A model generated the notes under the pieces. It saw nothing but the letters and a program-made list of their open reading frames with translations, was not told the DNA's origin and did not search any database. A program made the translations under genes and the position numbers. A DNA stretch of 6,185 bases, taken from the NCBI GenBank assembly GCA_945787305.1, contig CALZIH010000181.1:1-6185 (forward strand), written 5' to 3'. Below are positions 5,815 through 6,185 of this stretch, in pieces. The DNA comes from an uncultured Desulfobulbaceae bacterium. Its GTDB lineage: Bacteria > Desulfobacterota > Desulfobulbia > Desulfobulbales > Desulfobulbaceae. The number at the start of each line of letters is the position of its first letter. Within the stretch, counting starts at the first letter, position 1.

Positions 5815-6185
5815 CTCGGTCTTTACCCTCTTTTTTGCTCTGGAACAGGCACTGGTCGGCTGCCATGAGGAGTTGCTTCTTGTCCTCGGCATCATCAGGA
5901 AAGGTGGCCAGTCCGAAGGAGGCCGTGACCTTGATGTGGATATTCTCCTGCTGAAGATAGGAGGTTGAGTCCACGCCCTTTCTTATCGCCTCCACCTTTG
6001 CTAACACCTCCTCGCCGCCCTGATCCGGAAGGATTACGATGAACTCATCTCCGCCGTAGCGAACGATGTGGTCTTCACTGCCAAGGTGTGCATGTACGAC
6101 CTCGGCAACTTCTTTTAAGACCTTGGCGCCGAGCATGTGACCGTGTCTGTCAACAACCAGCTGGAAATTATCCATATCGAAAAAG
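5786..6185 (-). CDS. GGDEF-domain protein, C-terminal part (N-terminus outside window)
   Basis: The frame is open from the right edge and ends in TGA at 5786. Only 132 residues of a GGDEF domain are visible. It begins near FFDMDNF, the first metal-binding region of diguanylate cyclases, so the start and any sensor domain are outside; the ATG at 6175 is internal. RYGGDEF (GGDEF codons at 6055-6041) keeps the catalytic signature of enzymes that make cyclic di-GMP from two GTP. The inhibitory I-site RxxD, expected five residues earlier, reads GSED and is lost. Two residues that contact the guanine base in PleD (Asn335, Asp344) appear replaced, by Val in LVVD and Ala in GHMLGA. The domain may therefore be altered in specificity or activity. 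It converges with ftsH and shows no link to the selenoprotein operon. Confidence 0.9.
   Translation of the reverse strand, partial: FFDMDNFQLVVDRHGHMLGAKVLKEVAEVVHAHLGSEDHIVRYGGDEFIVILPDQGGEEVLAKVEAIRKGVDSTSYLQQENIHIKVTASFGLATFPDDAEDKKQLLMAADQCLFQSKKEGKDRVCSWVTNRP

Overview
The window looks like a bacterial chromosome segment, most likely from an anaerobic, selenocysteine-using lineage such as the Desulfobulbales or another Desulfobacterota group. That placement is an inference from gene style and selenoprotein content; no marker gene is present. It holds six protein genes, and the most notable part is 1946-3570 on the minus strand.

Layout. Positions 1-1272 (minus) carry a PhoD-like phosphatase whose C-terminus is cut by the window edge. 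Positions 1273-1945 hold no convincing gene, only a candidate promoter and a hydrophobic mini-ORF. Positions 1946-3570 (minus) hold three tightly packed genes, in transcription order: an exported thioredoxin/TlpA-like protein (3570-3088), a short MerT-like membrane protein (3107-2817, overlapping the first by 20 nt) and an ArsM-like SAM methyltransferase (2800-1946). Positions 3571-3840 are a divergent regulatory region. Positions 3841-5664 (plus) encode a full-length FtsH protease. Positions 5786-6185 (minus) encode the C-terminal end of a GGDEF protein, cut by the right edge.

A conventional annotation would break all three operon genes, because they contain four in-frame TGA codons in total. 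Each TGA sits exactly where the family has a functional cysteine: the UxxC redox site of the thioredoxin-like protein, the Cys-Cys pair in helix 1 of MerT (here Cys-Sec), an N-terminal Cys-Sec pair in the methyltransferase, and the C-terminal catalytic cysteine of ArsM enzymes. Each TGA is followed after 11-18 nt by a distinct hairpin with G in the first two loop positions, matching the bacterial SECIS pattern. UGA also ends ftsH, the GGDEF gene and the MerT-like gene, so it is not generally reassigned in this genome.

How the genes may work together (inference): a periplasmic Sec thioredoxin-like protein, a Cys-Sec metal-import or transfer protein and a double-Sec methyltransferase form a plausible relay that captures a soft metal or metalloid (mercury, arsenic, or a selenium/tellurium species), moves it across the inner membrane and methylates it. 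The substrate cannot be read from sequence. FtsH, the phosphatase and the GGDEF protein are probably unrelated neighbours.
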